DNA of 64,000 bases from Bolinopsis microptera. Its lineage: Eukaryota; Ctenophora; Tentaculata; Lobata; Bolinopsidae. Shown piece by piece: positions 54,179-64,000 of the stretch. The translations under genes and the position numbers were made by a program. The DNA lies in assembly GCF_026151205.1 (NCBI RefSeq), contig NC_087077.1, forward strand, positions 10,595,983-10,659,982, written 5' to 3'. The first letter of the stretch is position 1. Each line of letters begins with the position of its first letter. The notes under the pieces were generated by a model. That model was not told where the DNA came from. It saw only the letters and a program-made list of their open reading frames with translations, and ran no database searches.

Positions 54179-55765
54179 TAAAGGTTTCACAGGTTATATC
54201 TAGTCTAATTTTGTCGTTGTTAACGCTGCAACAGTTGGTGTGTATTTTCCCTGTTGAAGGTTTGAACCAAAAGTGAATGACATTAGCATTCCTTCGTAAT
54301 CATCATCTAATTTCTAATAATAGAATTTCGGTAGTAAGTTTGTCATTCTAGTACTAAGTTTATTTATTAACTTAATTAAGTTACTCATTTTGTTAACGCC
54401 GTGACTGATCATTTCCGTGACCTGGTTTCTCAAAATTAATGATCTCCGGTGGCCGGTGTTGTGAAGAACTCCAAACCTGACTAATCATATTATTAGATTT
54501 CAAGGTTTGGTAAACAAATCATACTATCCTTCATTTGCCACTGATATATTATATTATAGTGATAATTATGTTGTAAATATGTTAACGTAATATAATACGC
54601 ATTCCTAATTAACACCGTCTCACCTTTACTTGTTCGATTAATTGATGCCCATTGCCCAACCCTCAATAGTTCAAATACTTTCCCTTACTCCAAATATTCA
54701 CATGCTCTAGATATTCCTGTACTTTGTTGTACTTTACTGCCCGCTTGTTTTCCACTAAATCGGTGAGATGTAAGAATGTTTGTTGCTTAGCTCGACTAAC
54801 TTATTACTAACAATCTACCTGAAAAAGCTACCTTATATCCCTGAAATATCCCTGAAAATACCCCAACCCCGACCCCCTAGGCCCCCAATACCTCCGGCTT
54901 GTGCAGGATAACGGTGTAGGATAACGGCTCACCTCAGATCCCTACCCTACACTCCCCCTACACAATGACGAAGCCATTGTAATAAACCTAATCCTACCAC
55001 AACTAGAAGAGTGTATCTAATCTGCAAATCTGTGACGTAACACAGCGGCCCACTCTATTGCCCAGGTGCTGTTTGCAGTAGTAATAGTGTACTCCCCCTC
55101 GAGTCACTAACTAACAAGTCGTCACATACTCGCTCTGGTGGTGGCATGACTACCGTGTCTTGTATCAATTAGCTGACATTTGAGCTTCTTCCCGCTGTTT
55201 GTGAGAACGCGATTTTGTAGTTGATTGTATTCGCTTTTTGGGGATCTGGGCAGCATGGATTCATGACGTGCTCTTAGTTTTGTAATTTATTCGGGGGGGG
55301 GATCATGTTTTTTGTCTGTTTTTGTCCGTTCTGTACCCCATATTTTCAAAACGGACAAAAAATAGAGCGGACAAAAACGGACAAAAAAATAACATGACCC
55401 CCCCCCCCCCCCCCCCTTTATTGTCTAGTTTATTCGGTGAAATTTTTACAGTTTGTCTGGTTTATGATTTATCATGATAATGCTACATTTTTTGTATGTG
55501 ACCCTTTTTAATTTGTCAAAATATAGTATTTGAAGCAAAGCATTTTTAAGTTTTTAGTCCTGCGTTTACTTTATAATATATAATAGCTTATCATTCAGAT
55601 GACATAGCTTTTTTCCCTATATTTAGAATCCGTATGATCTTACATAACAAGCTTACAATACCTGTGTTACTAATACTTCCTGCATCATTACAAACCTTTT
55701 AAAACTTGTAATCAAAACTATTGCTATCTGTAACATTCTAACATACCGCTCCATTTGATAGCCTC
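54179..55765. other. SURF1-ALG6 spacer with hairpin element
   Basis: About 1.6 kb contain no convincing gene. At 55292-55420 a G run and a C run enclose an inverted repeat (TTTTTGTCCGTT and AACGGACAAAAA), a MITE-like hairpin. Confidence 0.55.
55292..55420. mobile_element. Poly-G/poly-C bounded hairpin element
   Basis: The left end is a run of G then ATCATGTTTTTTGTC; the right end is the inverse, AAAAAAATAACATGA followed by a run of C. The arms contain GGACAAAAACGG. It is a foldback element of about 129 bp with homopolymer ends. Confidence 0.6.
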
Positions 55766-58024
55766 ATGACCTCCTCCTCCTCCCCCTCCCTCTCGTCCCA
55801 GTACCTGATACCCCTTATCTTGCTTGCTCTCTATATCAGGATATGTATCTCGTTTGCACCGCACAGCGGACAAAGCAAACCTCCAATGTTTGGGGACTAC
55901 GAGGCTCAGCGGCACTGGCAGGTCAGAATCGTTGTACAAATCTAGATACTCTCATCTGCAGTAAATGTAAATTTACTCTGCTCAAAGCACTTGTTTTTTA
56001 TTTCAGGTTAGAAAAGTTGAAGTTTGATCAGTTTCAAACTCGTATCTTTACTAGCTATTAATTTAATCTGCTCTGAAAATTTGCTTGTCTTGGTTATTTT
56101 TTGTTCGCTTTCTGTTTTAATTCCTACCGTCTGACGACCAGTAAAACAGCCTCCCTCATCAGGAAATAACAGTGAACCTGCCAATCACTGACTGGTACAG
56201 GAACACAACAGATAACGACCTGTTATACTGGGGACTGGACTACCCGCCCCTCACAGCTCTGCACAGCAAGGTTATGGGTCACGTGGCTGAGACTGTTAGC
56301 GGCTCCTGGGTGCAACTCCATGGCTCTAGAGGAGAAGAGGTAATATTACAGGGGGCCCGGAAGTAACTGCCCACACGCAACCTTTTAATAACTCACGTGA
56401 TTCATGTCAGAATCGCACAGGAATTTTAGAGATAATAGATATGGGTTAAAGTTTAAACTGAGATTTACCAAAGGTTCCGTAAAATTTCGTTAATTACAGT
56501 TGGTTTGGGCATGCCACTCCCATTTCCCAAAATTTCAAGTTGGTTGTTTAAAATGTATTTATTAAGACAGGTTGGATTTGTTTAGATTCTTGTGTAATAT
56601 ATGATTATTCACAAGTGGAGTACAAAACACATAAGTAATATGTTACAGTATTACTCACTGCATATTATTCCAGAGTTACGAGCACAAGATATTCATGAGA
56701 GTAACAGTACTGGTATCTGAACTGGTGCACCTGACTCCCCTCTTCCTCCTCCTCTCCCCCTCCACATGTCCCCTCTCTTCTCTCTTCCTCCTCGCTATCA
56801 CTCCCTCTCAACCCCTCATTGATCATGGTCACTTCCAATACAACTCTATCTCACTAGGTATCGTGCTTTAAGTTTTGCAAAAATAGAAAATAGAAATGAT
56901 TTCATAAATTAAGTCAAGCTCAATGACATGATTAATCGAGTTTTGAGTTTTAACTGTAAATATTACGTCAAAGCGAGATTTTTAGCTCTAGATCCAACAT
57001 AAGAGCGTTAATTTTAACTCCAAATCCTACGTATAAGAGCTTGAATTTCAGCTCTACATAATTCGTCACACAGTTTTTAAACTTACCTCCTACGTCAGGT
57101 CTGACGCTACTAGCGGTTCTAGCCCTAAAACACGGCTGGGTATGTACCGGTAGTGCCATGTTCTCCCTCGCTCTCAACTACAAGCAGATGTCACTCTACC
57201 ACGCCCTCCCCTTCTTCTTCTTCATCTTGGGTCCACGGTACAACAGCTGGTCTGGTGTCAGGGAGTTGGTAAAAGTGGGGGTAACTGTGGTTTTAACATT
57301 CGCCCTCTGCTGGCTTCCTTTTGTGGACACTGCCGGGGATGTGCTAACTAGGATGTTCCCTTTTAACCGGGGTTTGTTCGAGGATAAAGTGGCTAACTTT
57401 TGGTGTAGCATATCTGTTGTCGTCAAAGTTCGTGAGATCTTCTCAAGGATCACCCTCGTCAGAGCAGCTCTGTTCTTCACTCTTGTCTCTGTTCTTCCTT
57501 CCCAACTCCTCCTCTTCAGGGAATCAACTCCTCACAAGTTTATACTGGCTCTCACTAACTCAGCGCTAGGTTTCTTTCTCTTCTCATTCCATGTCCACGA
57601 GAAAACCATCCTCATACCTCTCGCAACTATAGTATTACTGTACAACGACAAACGTACAAACGGACAAACAAACGGACAAAACAACGAACTGACAGTTAGT
57701 TTACCTGTGGTTTGGTTCACCGTCATTGCTACGTTCTCAATGTGGCCTCTTCTCCTGAAAGATGGTCTATACATGATGTACATTGCTGGAATGGGACTGT
57801 ACCTCACTACCGTTTATATCCTTTTCAAGCAACAACTGTACAGTACATCTGTTCTGTTATTTATGTTATCCGTCTTGGGTTGTGTTATTTTACATTTATT
57901 GGAAATTTATGTTGAGCCGACGGAAAGATATCCGCATATTTACCCTACACTTAATTCTCTTTATTCTGCTGGACATTTTGCGCTGTTCTTTTGCTATTTT
58001 AATTATCGTCAAATTGTCGACTGA
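55766..58024 (+). CDS. ALG6: ALG6 homologue, dolichyl-P-Glc:Man9GlcNAc2-PP-dolichol glucosyltransferase
   Basis: Four exons (55766-55921, 56163-56339, 56674-56857, 57099-58024) join to 480 residues; human ALG6 is about 507. The enzyme adds the first glucose to the lipid-linked N-glycan precursor in the ER. Motifs seen are [15 protein letters not shown] with the luminal acidic residues, [51 protein letters not shown] and [17 protein letters not shown], then [11 protein letters not shown]. The rest is hydrophobic multi-helix sequence. ALG8 is the close relative, but [10 protein letters not shown] and the [12 protein letters not shown] block fit ALG6 better. A short in-frame [10 protein letters not shown] insert lies in the C-terminal part. 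AATAAA occurs 52 bp after the stop. Confidence 0.93.
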
Positions 58025-58857
58025 TTTGTTGATATTTTATTGATTTCTTTGTGGTGTTAATTTATTGATATAAACTAATAAAGCTCAGGATTTAATTCAG
58101 CATGACTAAAATAAAGTTGTTAATTAAATGGTATTAATTTTATTAAATTTCAGAAGTCAAGCTTTTTAATTTAGAATTTAAATTTTTGGGTTTAGAGTAT
58201 GTCGCATCATTTTGTTGTAATTCTATAATAATAAATCTTTTTCGCAGTTAAGTGCTACTGCACTGCTAGATAATCATCATCACGGCGTATTTGTGTGGAC
58301 ATTGTTGTTACGAAGCCATGCATATGTGCATTGTTCAAATCAATTATGCTCAGAACTCTTGTCGACTAATCTTCACAGTACTTTGTTATAACATGATCCC
58401 CCGAAGTTGAGAAGAAGAAATTATACTGTAGAACTTTCCAGAAGTCCAGACTATTCTTACTGACCTGTGTTTGATATGTGTCTGTTATACTGTTCATGCG
58501 GCTGTCTCTGTGCCATTTTGCAGTTTTTGAAATACTCAAATTTTGTATTATAATATAATGCAGATTGTGGAATATCTTAGTGACCACCCTAGGAGTACCT
58601 AACCCAGCCACCCCACTCCCCAGGAGTAACTCCCTAATATCATGCCATAGTAACCTAGTAACCACTCTAATAACTTTGTAAACACCCTAGTAACCACCCT
58701 AGTAACCTAGTAACTAACCCTGCCGCCCCAGGAGTAGCCCCCTGATATCATGTCATAGTAACCTAGTAACCACTCTAATAACTTTGTAAACACCCTAGTA
58801 ACAACCCTAGTAACCTAGTAACTAACCCTGCCGCCCCAGGAGTAGCTCCCTGATATC
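58025..58857. promoter_or_regulatory. ALG6-HMGCS spacer with AGTAACC repeats
   Basis: AATAAA at 58077-58082 is the likely ALG6 polyadenylation signal. From about 58640 to 58830 two long units, each beginning CATAGTAACCTAGTAACCA, repeat up to the HMG-CoA synthase start codon; the second unit ends within 30 bp of the ATG. Confidence 0.6.
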
Positions 58858-61800
58858 ATGTCATGGCCTGAAGATGTAGGAATACTCGCTCTAGAGGTTT
58901 ACATCCCAAAAACTTACGTCGCTCATGATGAGCTGGAGGTGTTCGACGGGGCCAGCACAGGTTAGAAATGTACTTACATAAATATACAGATGTTCAAAAC
59001 CATACTAATGCTCCGTAAACATCCTGTATTTATATTTCTTTTTGCTTGATTTTGATTTTGTTTTATTATATGTTATCTATATGCTATATCCTTCTTAATA
59101 AGGTTTGAGTTCATATAAAGCAGATCCTATCCATTTCTGAATCAGATAAAGTTAACTAACCTTAACTCCATTCAGGAAAGTACACGATAGGTTTAGGACA
59201 GCGGGGTATGGGGTTCTGTTCAGATGTTGAGGATATCTGCTCCCTGAGTCTGACGGCAGTACACGGACTCATGGAGAGACAGAACATCAGCTACTCCGAT
59301 ATTGGTCATCTCCAGGTACCAGCTTAGTAACTTAGTGACCATTTTAGTAACCTAGTAACTTGCATAGTAACCAGCCTAGAAACTACCCTAGTAACCTACT
59401 TACCAGCCTTGTTACTTAGAGACTGAACATCTGCTACTCCGACATTGGCCATATCTATTCTCCACATACCAGCCAAACTGAAAATCGTTTATTATCACTC
59501 CAGACATAAATATTATAAACTGAAATCACGCAATTTTAGGTGTTTTGATCTTTTTACCACCGTTACACGTTTTTCCCGGTATTTTTATGTGCCAAAAGGT
59601 ATATTATGTAATTTAAAAGAAGGCTCCCAGTACAGCTACACGATTATTTTATATGTTATTGTATTGTTCTACAATCTACAGATTGTAGAACACTATAATT
59701 ACACATAATCTACAGATTGTAGGCTTTAATCTTGTAATAGAGTAATAGTCATACGCTAACCTAATCAAAACATAAATCAATATATTATCATTATACTGGG
59801 TAAACTGTATACAGATCTCATAAACATCTGGGTATCAACATGTTTTAAGATGGAGGTCAACCGACCACTTTTACAGGTAGGAACAGAGACGATACAAGAC
59901 AAATCAAAAGCAGTAAAAACAGTACTGATGGACCTGTTCGTGAAGCACGGTAACACGGATATAGAGGGGGTGGATTGTATTAACGCATGTTACGGCGGGA
60001 CTGCTGCTCTCTTTAATGCTATTAATTGGATCGAGAGTAGTTCTTGGGACGGTACGTGTAATTCTTGCTTGATTTTTTTGAACAGTTAAACCCCAATTTA
60101 GATCGTCCGTTCTGTTCCCTCGAACTCCGCGGTGAATCAGGGTTTTACTGGACATTACGAATAAGTTATAGTTTTAGTCGCTCTCTCATCTCCTAATTTC
60201 CCGCCCGATCTTCACTTAAACTCACCACTAAACTACAGGAAGGTACGCAATAGTAGTAGCAGCTGACATAGCAGTCTACGCTAGCGGACCTGCCCGACCT
60301 ACGGGCGGAGCTGGAGCTGTCGCCATGCTTATCGGGGCTAATGCCGTCCTTTCCATCGACAGAGGTATGTTCCCTCAGATTACACTTCCAGGGGGGAGGG
60401 GAGCTCATGCAGGCTCACCAAGGGATTGAATTTGAAGTAAACTTACTTTAAGATTGTTGGCGGTGGTTTTCGAGTTACAGCTTAGTCTTATTGAATCTGC
60501 ACATTGCATCGTGACATTAACTAACATCATCACTCAGAGATTGTGACTGAATGTTTTTTCGTAAGGGTCAGAAATAGATTTTAGATATTTTATATCAGCT
60601 GCGTACAAATACCATAAATAGTATAGTTGAACTGATAACAGTATCAAATTTCCGCCCATTTTTTGTTTTTGGGGGACTAAAATTTGTTCTGAGTAGAAGT
60701 TAATATTTTCACAGAAAGAACTTTTAACAGTCTGGTAGTCACTGTGCATTTACCTCTGGTATATTGTGGGTTTAATCACGTCTTACCCTTTGATAAGTTA
60801 TTTTTTGCATAATCGTATCTAACTTTACTCTTCCCAAAATATTTTTCTCGCAAGTATGCACTCCACCTACTTTAAAGGAGAGTCTGCTGCCGATTGAGAA
60901 AAATTCCTGCTACCCATCCATTTAGATTTTAGTAATCTAGTTACATAGTAATTACTTTCGTTACATATGCATAGTAACCACTTTTGTTGCATAGTAACCA
61001 ATTTAGTATCCTAGGAACCACTTTAGTAACTCAGTAACCCTAAGTTACATAGTAACCTATTAACCAATAACCACTTTAGTAACCTAGTAACCACTTTAGT
61101 AACGCAGTAACCACTTAAGTCTGTCCCCATGGAAACAACAATCTGCTACCCACCCTTCGGCAACTCTTCAAAATACTACAATCTCTTCACTTCAACATTC
61201 AGTGTGATAGCTCCAGTTAACATCTGTCTGAGCCTCCTAATCCTCCTCTGGAACAGTGTCGTCATATCCTACTTCTACAAGAACTACCAGAGAAGGGTAA
61301 CCCCTGCACTCTTCCTCCTCATCGGAATAGCTGACGTCACAACCGCTGTAGGACACGTGGTGTTTGACACGGCGGCTATCATCTTCATGGCTAGAGGAGA
61401 GGGCGAGACCACAGACACCATCATGACGTTTTGTTTTGTGTTGTACAGGTTCCTGGCCCTGATGGGCTACTCTTCCTCAATCCTCCTCAACGCCATGTTA
61501 GCAGTCATGAGAACTGTTAAGATAGTTGCTCCGTTCAGGCTGACTAATGTGGTGGCTGTTAAGGTGTTTGGTGTGATGTGGGGGTTGTTTCTCCTTGCTG
61601 TCACTCTGTGTGACTGTGTTATTACCGCCAAGGTTGGCTGGGGTATCATTCAGATGATGAGGTTCTGTGAGAATAATGACGCCATGTTTGCGGCCATTAA
61701 CTTCCCCGGGCAAACCATCGCTTGGATAACTGAATCTGGGTTACCCCGGAAATCTGCGGAGGTCTTCTTCCTCTCCATCTTCTACATCATCCCAGTTGTG

Positions 61801-64000
61801 GTTGTGTTCGGCAGTATGGTGGTACAAGTTCTGAAGACAACACGTGTCTACTGGTCTGGTATCGAGGATGAGGATAGACCTCTGATAACTGACTGGGCCT
61901 ATGTTAACACTACTGTGTGCCTCTTAGCTGCTGTTTTCTTGTTTTGTAACAGTGCGACCTCTTTTTATGCCATATATGTGTCCGGACCGTATTTTAGTCA
62001 CCATTTTCATGGTCACCACGTTGTTTTGGCAGTGTTTTCTTCTACTCTGCCTCTTTTTAATGCTCTACTTTCTCCCTTTATTATTGTAACTAGGAGCAGT
62101 AATTTGAGAGTTCATTTCTTGCGACGGGTGACGACCTTTCGTCGTTGTGGTCGGAAGAAGGAACAAAAAAGGTTCCAGGGCCCGACTGCTGTGGAGTGTA
62201 GATTTTGTAAACGGAAATACTGTCGAGATCATTCTGATAATATTATACAATAAACTTGAGTTGGGATGGAGTGTCTACAACAAGAAATGTAGAAATTGAT
62301 TTTAATTTGTGTCCGTGTTATATAAAATATTGTTTCCAAAACTGAATAAAAGTTCTTAGTCTTGTAAAACCTTTTTACGCCTTTTACGGTTACCGACGGT
62401 CATCGACTCAGCTTGCTATAAAATTTGTCCGTCTTATCACCACACATCAATAACCCAAAGTTTTCTAATCTGACTTCTTTAGTTTTGTAGTTAGTTCTAA
62501 CCTCCTTCCTCTATTCTCCCAGGTCTAAGATCCACGTACATGGCGCACGTGTACGATTTCTACAAACCGGACCTGAACTCCGAGTACCCACGTGTAAATG
62601 GGAAACTTTCCATTCAGTGCTTCCTCAAGGCTCTGGACGTTACTTATAAGGGGTACAAAGATAAGGCAGCCATGAAGGATAACCAGGATGTGGACCTGTC
62701 TTATTTTGATTTTATGGTTCGTTCATTCTGTATCTCTGTTATATTTCGTGACTTTTCTCTCACAAATAGTAAATACACTGTGTGCTACTGTGCTATTACG
62801 ATTGAGATGCAAGTTTGATAGTAAGTTGTTCTCATGATATGATGAATTCTTTCAGACATTCCATTCACCGTACTGCAAACTGGTTCAGAAATCCTTTGCT
62901 CGGTTATGTTATCAAGATTACCTTGCAGACAGTACTGTTACCGACAAACTGGAACAATTCAGGTTTTTTTTCGAGTTATAATGATACTTTTATATTTAGC
63001 ATTTTCTATTTAGCTGTTGTATTTTGCCCATATTTGGTTCACTTTTGACTCAAATCATGCCAAATCTCCTAAACACAACTTTTTAAGCGTGACTCTCTCC
63101 CTCAGACACGTAGCAGTTGAAGACACCTACATAAACAGAGACTTAGAGCGAGCCTTTATCTCCCACAGTCAAGAAGAGTTCGACAGGAAGACGGCTCCTT
63201 CACTCCTCATTCCTAAAAACGTGGGCAACATGTACACTGCAACCCTCTACTCTTGCATCGCTTCTCTTTTCGTCAAGTAAGTTCTAAAATGGTTCGGGTT
63301 TTATGAAAGGTGTAGATACTATCACTGATATTTTATAGGCGGAGTCTGTCTGAGGAGTTACCGTCTCCATTCTGCAATGTTCACGTTCTTTGCTATTACT
63401 AGTCCGTATAAAAAGAAATGATAATCCAAATTTCAATACGATCAGCTTTTGTAGATTCTGTTTATAACCTATTTGATCTGTATATTATTATAATCTTTTA
63501 GTTTTACAACATGTTAATTGTTACAATTTCAGTAACTCTCCAGAAGAAATGCTGGGTAAGAGGATAGGAGCATTTTCGTACGGATCTGGACTTGCTGCCA
63601 GCATGTTCTCCTTTACCGTTACTTCAGACTTGGACAAGCTTAGACCCTTCTGCAATGATCTTAGTCATCTTTCTCATCATCTCAATAATAGAATAAAGGT
63701 AATGATCTTAGTCACCTATCTTATTATTTGAATAAATGAATCAAGGTCAGTCACGCTAAAACACGATAACAAAACATTTGCATGGTTTTGATGTCCAATG
63801 GCCATGAAACCGTTACCAGGTTGAGGTACGGGGAGTAATCGTACTTGCGATCGTACTATCTTCAGCCGCAGCGAAAGCCAAAAACACTGTCCCTTTTTCC
63901 TTGCCTCCAGTGCAATTTTTTTCGTTCTTTGTGTCTTCTGCTGCTCCTTCACCCTACGCAACACTTTCAGGTAGCACCAGAGGACTTTGAGAAGATGATG
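58858..64000 (+). CDS. HMGCS: Hydroxymethylglutaryl-CoA synthase (3' end outside the window)
   Basis: Nine exons are seen (58858-58960, 59176-59315, 59877-60051, 60239-60364, 62523-62716, 62856-62962, 63106-63276, 63533-63698, 63971-64000), and the gene continues past the window. The enzyme condenses acetyl-CoA with acetoacetyl-CoA for the mevalonate pathway. The catalytic triad is intact: Glu85 in [11 protein letters not shown], Cys119 in NACYGGTAA and His249 in [12 protein letters not shown]. Other family blocks are [42 protein letters not shown]-like sequence, [51 protein letters not shown] and [14 protein letters not shown]. There is no mitochondrial presequence, so it is probably the cytosolic form. 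A GPCR gene is nested in the intron 60365-62522. Confidence 0.95.
60085..60149. mobile_element. Short pogo-like MITE copy
   Basis: CAGTTAAACCCCAATTTAG faces an inverted GAATCAGGGTTTTACTG about 30 bp later. It is a shorter, diverged relative of the element at 31570-31720, and lies in an intron of the HMG-CoA synthase gene. Confidence 0.55.
60930..61118. repeat. AGTAACC-type minisatellite upstream of nested GPCR
   Basis: About ten imperfect copies of TAGTAACC(A)CTTTAG and related units end about 10 bp before the GPCR start codon. The same unit recurs at 49088, 52980-53250, 58640-58830 and 59325-59400. Confidence 0.8.
61129..62253 (+). CDS. Single-exon rhodopsin-like GPCR nested in HMG-CoA synthase intron
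   Basis: The 374-codon frame starts [14 protein letters not shown], with an N-glycosylation site. Seven hydrophobic helices are clear: [105 protein letters not shown] and [19 protein letters not shown]. The helix-3 end is [10 protein letters not shown] rather than DRY, and helix 7 has LLSPFIIV in place of NPxxY, so it is a divergent rhodopsin-type receptor. The tail has a cysteine/histidine cluster ([12 protein letters not shown]). No ligand can be named. It is on the same strand as the host gene, and AATAAA at 62345-62350 gives it its own 3' end inside the intron. Confidence 0.85.
   Translation: METTICYPPFGNSSKYYNLFTSTFSVIAPVNICLSLLILLWNSVVISYFYKNYQRRVTPALFLLIGIADVTTAVGHVVFDTAAIIFMARGEGETTDTIMTFCFVLYRFLALMGYSSSILLNAMLAVMRTVKIVAPFRLTNVVAVKVFGVMWGLFLLAVTLCDCVITAKVGWGIIQMMRFCENNDAMFAAINFPGQTIAWITESGLPRKSAEVFFLSIFYIIPVVVVFGSMVVQVLKTTRVYWSGIEDEDRPLITDWAYVNTTVCLLAAVFLFCNSATSFYAIYVSGPYFSHHFHGHHVVLAVFSSTLPLFNALLSPFIIVTRSSNLRVHFLRRVTTFRRCGRKKEQKRFQGPTAVECRFCKRKYCRDHSDNIIQ
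62345..62350 (+). terminator. Polyadenylation signal of nested GPCR
   Basis: AATAAA lies 92 bp after the GPCR stop and 170 bp before the next host exon, in a position to end the nested transcript. Confidence 0.5.

Overview
The window is nuclear DNA from an invertebrate animal. Genes are split into many short exons with GT-AG junctions, base composition is AT-rich, introns are full of mobile elements, and the proteins (ADAR family, SURF1, ALG6, METTL1, ESF1, HMG-CoA synthase, rhodopsin-like GPCRs, exon-shuffled extracellular mosaics) are metazoan. A ctenophore or another early-branching animal is a reasonable guess, because genes nested inside introns are common here and ADAR-type genes are duplicated. 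The sequence alone does not prove it. I see no prokaryotic gene organisation, CRISPR array, rRNA or tRNA gene.

Layout. 1-16070 (+): the 3' part of an ADAR-like gene (gene A, seven exons seen). Its second visible intron holds a Penelope-like retroelement of the permuted (Naiad-type) layout, itself split by a 5'-truncated LINE. A later intron holds an antisense, damaged BTB-type gene. 16546-23610 (+): a complete 16-exon paralogue (gene B) with a His/Pro/Tyr tract, an RGG tract, two dsRNA-binding domains and an ADAR-type deaminase domain. In both paralogues the residues that bind the catalytic zinc are replaced, so they look like RNA-binding pseudo-deaminases. 24092-27825 (+): ESF1. 28154-50804 (+): METTL1, whose first intron is about 21 kb and contains two complete antisense gene regions: a secreted mosaic protein (28818-41847, -) built from TSP1, cysteine-rich, F5/8C, PAN and seven sushi-like modules, and a large LDLa-repeat GPCR (43825-48607, -). 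51666-54178 (+): SURF1. 55766-58024 (+): ALG6. 58858-64000 (+): HMG-CoA synthase, running off the window, with a single-exon GPCR (61129-62253, +) inside its fourth intron.

The introns are rich in mobile DNA: a piggyBac-like element with regularly spaced palindromes, a pogo-like MITE family, two further terminal-inverted-repeat elements, a LINE tail with a perfect stem-loop, and poly-C/poly-G minisatellites, one of which ends exactly at an exon. The housekeeping genes act in separate pathways (ribosome assembly, tRNA m7G, cytochrome oxidase assembly, N-glycosylation, mevalonate) and do not form an operon. The tandem pseudo-ADAR pair, the nested genes and the composite retroelement are the parts most worth following up. 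Exon boundaries were placed by hand from splice consensus, reading-frame phase and resemblance to remembered family members; no alignment or transcript was available.
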